From assembly GCA_004357385.1 (NCBI GenBank), contig SMWF01000061.1, positions 1-64,000 of the forward strand: DNA of 64,000 bases. Reading direction: 5' to 3'. The notes under the pieces are model-generated. The model worked only from the letters and a program-made list of their open reading frames with translations, made no database searches and had not been told where the DNA came from. The translations under genes were made by a program, and so were the position numbers. Positions 58,986-64,000 of this stretch are shown one piece after another (within the stretch, counting starts at the first letter, position 1; every line of letters begins with the position of its first letter). This DNA comes from Gammaproteobacteria bacterium. GTDB taxonomy: Bacteria; Pseudomonadota; Gammaproteobacteria; Pseudomonadales; Azotimanducaceae.

Positions 58986-61900
58986 TTAGCGCGTCTCGTA
59001 GCCCAGATTGGGACGCAACCAGCGTTCAGATTCCGCCAGATCCAGTCCGGTTCTGCGGGCGTAATCACTGACCTGGTCGCGACCGATCTTGCCGACTCCG
59101 AAGTAGCGCGCCTCGGGATGGGAGAAGTACCAGCCCGAGACCGATGCGGCGGGTAGCATGGCCAGCGTCTCGGTCAGCTCGATGCCCGTTGCAGATTCGG
59201 CCTCGAGCAGCTCGAACAACGTAGTCTTCTGCGTGTGATCCGGGCACGCCGGGTAGCCGGGGGCGGGACGAATACCCCGATAGGACTCTTTGATCAGCTC
59301 GACGGTGCTCAGATTTTCACCGCTTGCGTAGCCCCACAGTTCGGTTCGGACACGTCGATGCAGCGCTTCGGCGAGTGATTCGGCCAGCCGGTCGGCCAGC
59401 GCTTTGAGCAGAATCGAGTTGTAATCGTCGGCATCGGCCTCGAACTGGGCTGCCCGTTGTGCGACCCCGTGACCGGTGGTGACGGCAAATCCGCCCAGGT
59501 AATCCGGAACTCCGGTGGGCGCGACGAAATCGGCCAGGCTGAAATGAGGCCCCTTTGCACCTTTCTTCGCCTGTTGGCGCAGCGCGTTGACGACGGCCAT
59601 CGGATGCTTGCGCTGCTCATCGCGATACACCGTGATGTCATCCGGGCCGGTACGGTTTGCCGGCCAGAGTCCGACGACTGCGCGAGCGTCCAGCCACTCC
59701 TCCGCAACGATCTGGTCGAGCATGGCGCGGGCGTCGGCATACAGCGCGGATGCGGCCTCTCCAACCACGTTGTCCTTAAGGATGCGCGGAAATTTACCGG
59801 CCAGCTCCCAGGTCATGAAGAACGGCGTCCAATCGATTGTCTCGATGAGCTCGGCAATGGAGAAATCGGTCAGCGTGTGCACGCCCGGACGCGCGGGGTT
59901 TGGGGGGGAGTAGCCTTCCCAGTCGAACTTCGGAGCCGCCGCGATCGCGTCGCGATAGGGCAGCAGTTCGAGCTTTGCGCTGCGTTTCTCGTGGCGCTCG
60001 CGAATCGCCTGGTACTCGTCCCGAACAGCCCCGACGAACTCCTTGGACTTGGTCTCCGAAAGCAGTGACGTGACCACGCTGACGCCGCGAGACGCGTCGG
60101 TGACGTACACGGTGGTACCGCTGAACGCCGGTTCGATCTTGACTGCCGTATGCGCTTTCGAGGTGGTCGCGCCACCGATCAACAGTGGCAGGTCGATGTT
60201 GAGGCGTTCCATCTCCGATGCGACGTGGACCATCTCGTCGAGGCTCGGCGTGATCAATCCCGACAGGCCGATCAGGTCCGCCTGTTCAATCCGGGCGGTC
60301 TCCAGAATCTTCTCGCACGGTACCATCACGCCGAGATCGATCACCTCGTAGTTGTTGCACTGCAGGACGACGCCCACGATGTTCTTACCGATGTCGTGCA
60401 CATCCCCTTTGACCGTGGCCATGACGATCTTGCCCTTGGCCCGATCGCCGGGTTGTTTCTCCGCGTCGATGAATGGGACGAGATGCGCCACGGCTTGCTT
60501 CATCACCCGGGCACTCTTCACCACCTGGGGCAGAAACATCTTGCCTTCCCCGAACAGGTCGCCGACTACATTCATGCCGTCCATCAGCGGCCCCTCGATG
60601 ACCTCGATGGGCCGCTCGACTTCGAGTCGCGCTTCCTCCGTGTCGGCGACGATGAACGTGTTGATCCCTTTGACCAGCGCATGACTGAGGCGCTGGGTCA
60701 CGGGCCAGCTGCGCCATTCCGGATCCTCGACTTCCACCTTGGCGCCCTTCACGTCGTATTTGGCTGCGATCTCCAGAAGGCGCTCGGTAGCGTCCGGACG
60801 GCGGTTCAGAACCACGTCTTCGACCCGCTCGCGAAGCTCGGCCGGAAGATCTTCGTACATCCCCAGCTGCCCGGCATTGACGATGCCCATGTCCAGACCG
60901 GCGCGAATCGCGTGATACAGGAACACCGCGTGAATCGCTTCGCGAACCGCATTGTTGCCACGAAACGAGAACGACACGTTGCTCACGCCGCCCGACAAGT
61001 GGGCGTGCGGCAGATTCTCCCGAATCCATCGGCACGCTTCGATGAAGTCGCGGCCGTAGTTGTTGTGCTCGTCCATGCCGGTGCCGATGGCAAAGATGTT
61101 CGGATCGAAAATAATGTCCTGGGGCGGAAATCCGACTTTATCGACCAGCACGTCGTAGGAGCGCTGGCAGATATCGATCTTGCGCTGCAGGGTGTCGGCC
61201 TGGCCTTGTTCATCAAACGCCATCACCACCACCGCAGCGCCATAGCGAAGCGCCAGGCGTGCCTTGTCGATGAACGCCTGTTCGCCCTCCTTGAGGCTGA
61301 TCGAGTTCACCACGGCCTTTCCCTGGATACAGCGCAACCCCGCCTCAATGACCTCCCAGCGGCTCGAGTCGACCATGATAGGCACCCGGCTGATATCGGG
61401 CTCTGAAGCAATCAGTTTCAGAAATCGGGTCATCGCCTCGACACTGTCGAGCATCCCCTCGTCCATGTTCACATCGATCAGCTGGGCACCGTTTTCGACT
61501 TGTTGGCTTGCGACCGCCAGCGCCTCTTCGAAGGCATCTTCCTTGATCAGCCGTTTGAAGCGTGCGGATCCAGTGACGTTGGTGCGTTCGCCAATGTTGA
61601 CGAACAGGCTGTCGTCGTCGATCACCAGCGGTTCGAGGCCGGCCAATCGCAGATTGCGCGAAGGCTCGGTTCGCTGCCGAGGTTTCAACCCGGCGACCGC
61701 CTCACGAATGGCCTCGATGTGTGCCGGCGTGGTACCGCAGCAGCCTCCGACCAGGTTCAACATCCCGGCGCGGGCAAATTCGGCCAGAATCCCGGCCATG
61801 TAATCCGGCGTGTCGTCATAGCCGCCGAACGCATTCGGCAGACCGGCGTTGGGATGTACGCTGACGTAGGATTCGGCGATGCTCGACAACGATTCGACAT

Positions 61901-62663
61901 GGGGGCGCAGCTGATCGGCGCCGAGTGCGCAATTCAAGCCGGTAATCAGCGGCCGTGCATGTGCGATCGAAAGCCAGAACGCTTCCGGGGTCTGCCCGGA
62001 CAGAGTGCGGCCGCTGGCATCGGTAATGGTTCCAGAAATCATGAGCGGCAGGCGCTTACCGGCGGCCTGATACGCCGTCTCGATGGCGAAGATCGCGGCC
62101 TTGGCATTCAGGGTGTCGAAGACCGTTTCGATCATCAGCAGATCACTGCCACCCGCGATCAACCCTGCGGCAGCTTCGAGGTAGGCTTCGAGCAGTTCTT
62201 CGAAGCTGGTGTTGCGCGCGCTGGGGTCGTTGACGTCCGGTGAGATGCTTGCGGTTCGATTGGTGGGGCCGATGACACCCGCCACGAAACGCGGCCATTC
62301 AGGGTCGCGGCGGGTGGCCTCGTCGGCACATTCCCGAGCCAGCAGCGCGGCGCGCTGGTTCAGTTCGGCGCAGCTGTCCTCGAGACCGTAGTCGGCCTGG
62401 GCAATGCGTGTCGCACTGAATGTGTTGGTCGAAATGATGTCCGCGCCGGCGTCGAGATAGGAACGATGGACCTCGCGCACGATCTCGGGCTGGGTGAGCG
62501 TCAGCACGTCGCCATTGCCGGCCAGCGCCAGGGGATGATCGGCGAATCGCTCACCACGAAAGTCGTCTTCGCCCAGACCATAGGCCTGTTGCGCAGTTCC
62601 GGTCGCGCCGTCGAGCAGCACGATTCGGCATTTCAGAGCGGCGGTGAGTGGATCGGAAGACAC
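58986..62663 (-). CDS. metH: Cobalamin-dependent methionine synthase
   Basis: It makes methionine from homocysteine with methyl-cobalamin. The 1225 residues give four modules in order: homocysteine domain with zinc Cys residues ([18 protein letters not shown]), pterin-binding domain ([16 protein letters not shown]), B12 domain with His756 in DVHDIGKN, and the C-terminal SAM reactivation domain ([12 protein letters not shown]). It starts with GTG 62663, divergent from nfuA. No cobalamin or SAH riboswitch was recognised upstream. Confidence 0.97.
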   Translation of the reverse strand: MSSDPLTAALKCRIVLLDGATGTAQQAYGLGEDDFRGERFADHPLALAGNGDVLTLTQPEIVREVHRSYLDAGADIISTNTFSATRIAQADYGLEDSCAELNQRAALLARECADEATRRDPEWPRFVAGVIGPTNRTASISPDVNDPSARNTSFEELLEAYLEAAAGLIAGGSDLLMIETVFDTLNAKAAIFAIETAYQAAGKRLPLMISGTITDASGRTLSGQTPEAFWLSIAHARPLITGLNCALGADQLRPHVESLSSIAESYVSVHPNAGLPNAFGGYDDTPDYMAGILAEFARAGMLNLVGGCCGTTPAHIEAIREAVAGLKPRQRTEPSRNLRLAGLEPLVIDDDSLFVNIGERTNVTGSARFKRLIKEDAFEEALAVASQQVENGAQLIDVNMDEGMLDSVEAMTRFLKLIASEPDISRVPIMVDSSRWEVIEAGLRCIQGKAVVNSISLKEGEQAFIDKARLALRYGAAVVVMAFDEQGQADTLQRKIDICQRSYDVLVDKVGFPPQDIIFDPNIFAIGTGMDEHNNYGRDFIEACRWIRENLPHAHLSGGVSNVSFSFRGNNAVREAIHAVFLYHAIRAGLDMGIVNAGQLGMYEDLPAELRERVEDVVLNRRPDATERLLEIAAKYDVKGAKVEVEDPEWRSWPVTQRLSHALVKGINTFIVADTEEARLEVERPIEVIEGPLMDGMNVVGDLFGEGKMFLPQVVKSARVMKQAVAHLVPFIDAEKQPGDRAKGKIVMATVKGDVHDIGKNIVGVVLQCNNYEVIDLGVMVPCEKILETARIEQADLIGLSGLITPSLDEMVHVASEMERLNIDLPLLIGGATTSKAHTAVKIEPAFSGTTVYVTDASRGVSVVTSLLSETKSKEFVGAVRDEYQAIRERHEKRSAKLELLPYRDAIAAAPKFDWEGYSPPNPARPGVHTLTDFSIAELIETIDWTPFFMTWELAGKFPRILKDNVVGEAASALYADARAMLDQIVAEEWLDARAVVGLWPANRTGPDDITVYRDEQRKHPMAVVNALRQQAKKGAKGPHFSLADFVAPTGVPDYLGGFAVTTGHGVAQRAAQFEADADDYNSILLKALADRLAESLAEALHRRVRTELWGYASGENLSTVELIKESYRGIRPAPGYPACPDHTQKTTLFELLEAESATGIELTETLAMLPAASVSGWYFSHPEARYFGVGKIGRDQVSDYARRTGLDLAESERWLRPNLGYETR

Positions 62664-62823
62664 GAATCCGCGTCCGGCAGATGGTCGGGGAGCCTATGGT
62701 AGGGCACGGCAATATGAACACAACTGAAGTTCCAGAGGTTCAACGTGAGTACGGTTCATGCGCGCCACATCCCAGATCCCATGACCCTGCGATCCCCGGC
62801 TGGCGCGGCGACGCTGCATCGCC

Positions 62824-62852
62824 TAATATACCCGACTGTTTTGGTCGGGATT
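62824..62852 (+). promoter_or_regulatory. Probable IscR type-1 operator and -10 of nfuA
   Basis: The 25 bp at 62828-62852 form an inverted repeat (ATACCCGACT...GGTCGGGATT) that matches the published IscR type-1 consensus at 22 of 25 positions by my count. A -10-like TAATAT (62824-62829) overlaps its upstream edge, a geometry suited to repression. The GTG of nfuA begins 11 bp downstream. The dyad alone could also form a stem, but no T-run follows. Confidence 0.7.
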
Positions 62853-62862
62853 AGGCCGGCAC

Positions 62863-63453
62863 GTGGTAGAAATTTCCGAAAAGGCGCAATCCTATCTGCG
62901 GGATCTGCTCAGCGAGCAGAACGACGGCGCCGTCGGTATCCGGGTGTTCGTGGCCCAACCCGGCACGCCGCAAGCGGAAACCTGCATCGCCTACTGTCGC
63001 CCCGGCGAGGCCCAGGACGACGACGTCCCGATTCAATACGAAGGCTTCACCGCCTGGTTCGAGAAGCGCAGCGAGTCGTATCTGGTCGATGCGGTGGTCG
63101 ATTTCCAGGAAGACCGGATGGGTGGCCAGCTGACCATCAAAGCGCCGAATGCGCGGACCCCCGATGTGAGCGAAGACTCCCCGATCGAAGATCGGGTCAA
63201 CTACGTGCTGTACAACCAGATCAACCCGGGCCTTGCGTCCCACGGCGGCAAGGTGACTCTGGTCGAGATGGTCGAGACGGACGAAGGCCACACGGCGGTG
63301 CTGCAGTTCGGTGGGGGCTGTCAGGGCTGCGCAGCGGTCGACATCACGTTGAAGCAGGGCGTCGAAAAATCACTGCTCGAGCAAGTTCCGGATCTGGTGG
63401 CCATCAAAGACGCCACCGACCATACGATCACGGAAAACGCCTACTACCAGTAG
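62863..63453 (+). CDS. nfuA: Fe/S biogenesis protein NfuA
   Basis: It carries and delivers [4Fe-4S] clusters to target enzymes. The 196 residues have an N-terminal degenerate A-type carrier domain (EISEKAQSYLRDLL) and a C-terminal Nfu domain with the cluster ligands Cys153/Cys156 in GGGCQGCAAVD. It starts with GTG 62863 behind a probable IscR operator. Divergent from metH. Confidence 0.95.
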   Translation: MVEISEKAQSYLRDLLSEQNDGAVGIRVFVAQPGTPQAETCIAYCRPGEAQDDDVPIQYEGFTAWFEKRSESYLVDAVVDFQEDRMGGQLTIKAPNARTPDVSEDSPIEDRVNYVLYNQINPGLASHGGKVTLVEMVETDEGHTAVLQFGGGCQGCAAVDITLKQGVEKSLLEQVPDLVAIKDATDHTITENAYYQ

Positions 63454-63568
63454 GTCCCCTCGCATTTGGCCGAAGAACCTGGTCGTTGCGGCCTACGCTT
63501 GAGCGCCGCGACATCCACACGGAACCCGTGCTATTCCTCCCAGTCGACAGCGGGCCCGAAGATGAATG

Positions 63569-64000
63569 TCAGGCCGCGTTGACGTCCTGGCTGTGACGAC
63601 GACGAGCCGGTAACACATCACGCAGATCTCCGGCCAAACCAGTGAGCAGCTCCACCGTCGTATCCCAGTCGATGCACGCGTCCGTGACCGAGACGCCATA
63701 GCTCAGATTCTTCGGGTCGACCAGCTTCTGGTTTCCTTCGTGCAGGTTGCTCTCCACCATCAGGCCCATGATCGACCTGTTGCCATCGAGAATCTGGTCG
63801 CGGGCGTCACGCGCCACAAACGGCTGGCGGTTGTGATCCTTGGCCGAATTTGCATGGCTGCAATCGATCATGATATTGGCTGCGAGGCCGGCCTTGGCCA
63901 GTTCTCGTTCACAGGCGAGGATGTGTTCGCGCTGGTGGTTTGGTCCATTGTGTCCGCCGCGCATCACGATGTGTGCATTGTCGTTGCCGCGGGTATGGAT
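63569..64000 (-). CDS. 3-deoxy-7-phosphoheptulonate (DAHP) synthase, C-terminal part
   Basis: The first aromatic-pathway enzyme, joining PEP and erythrose 4-phosphate. Only the last 143 codons are present; the 5' end lies beyond 64000. Visible: RGNDNAHIVMRGG, IMIDCSHANSAKDH, GLMVESNLHEGNQKL, and SYGVSVTDACIDWDTT, all type-I DAHP synthase (AroF/G/H). Which feedback type it is cannot be told from this part. Confidence 0.93.
   Translation of the reverse strand: MHTRGNDNAHIVMRGGHNGPNHQREHILACERELAKAGLAANIMIDCSHANSAKDHNRQPFVARDARDQILDGNRSIMGLMVESNLHEGNQKLVDPKNLSYGVSVTDACIDWDTTVELLTGLAGDLRDVLPARRRHSQDVNAA

Noticed and set aside
60150-61406. 418-codon plus-strand open frame inside metH
   Set aside because: It is the GC-rich complement of conserved MetH sequence; composition is His/Gln/Arg-rich, as expected for a shadow frame.
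62664-62770. Possible cobalamin or SAH riboswitch or MetR box upstream of metH
   Set aside because: No conserved riboswitch core was recognised. The only TGAA/TTCA pair is 10 bp apart rather than the 5 bp expected of MetR sites.

Overview
The window is a gene-dense, GC-rich (roughly 60 % by eye, not computed) stretch of chromosome from a gammaproteobacterium. Protein families, operon orders (sdhCDAB-sucAB-lpd-sucCD, asd-fimV-truA-trpF, dedD-cvpA-purF, tRNA-tig-clpP-clpX-lon-hupB-ppiD, rnhA-dnaQ, cysI-DUF934) and many 4-bp stop/start overlaps all fit. The layout is closest to Pseudomonadales and related marine or free-living lineages; the genus cannot be read from the sequence. It is core genome: no insertion sequence, prophage, integrase, CRISPR array or plasmid gene is visible. 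No gap between genes exceeds about 265 bp.

Region by region. (1) 1-11262: TCA-cycle segment sdhC-sdhD-sdhA-sdhB-sucA-sucB-lpd-sucC-sucD, with a good sigma70 promoter in front and a block of tandem hairpins between sucA and sucB. (2) 11263-15183: paired GNRA-loop hairpins, htpG, a secreted DUF4892/OmpA-like protein and prmB. (3) 15184-21564: aroC, a LysR-type regulator, and leuC-leuD-leuB-asd transcribed away from the regulator across a shared operator region. (4) 21565-31710: fimV, truA, trpF, trpB, trpA, folC, dedD-like SPOR protein, cvpA and purF. accD, which usually sits before folC, is absent. (5) 31673-36796: overlapping moxR-like ATPase, DUF58 and TgpA-type transglutaminase genes, then DUF1289 and miaE, running tail-to-tail into folD. 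(6) 37724-46604: tRNA-Pro/Arg/His cluster with a strong promoter, then tig, clpP, clpX, lon, hupB and ppiD (protein folding and quality control). (7) 46653-50389: mltD opposite a methyltransferase-rnhA-dnaQ run, with a three-copy repeat in the divergent spacer. (8) 50366-56450: nhaB, nudC, an SCP2-like protein, sohB, acuI/yhdH and a CPA2 cation/proton antiporter. (9) 56493-64000: DUF934 and sulfite reductase, a 50-residue membrane protein, metH, nfuA under a probable IscR operator, and the 3' part of a DAHP synthase gene running off the window.

Functionally the window joins central carbon metabolism (succinate dehydrogenase, 2-oxoglutarate dehydrogenase, succinyl-CoA synthetase), amino-acid synthesis (Leu, Trp, Asp family, aromatic pathway, Met, sulfite reduction), folate and purine synthesis, ATP-dependent proteolysis and chaperones, and Na+ or H+ homeostasis.

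I found no convincing undescribed multi-gene system. The observations most worth following are small: the IscR-type site at nfuA, the sucA-sucB hairpin array, the GNRA hairpin pair before htpG, the leuC/lysR operator, the -35-bearing repeats beside mltD, an Asp60-to-Glu change in TrpA, and a His-rich tail on trigger factor.
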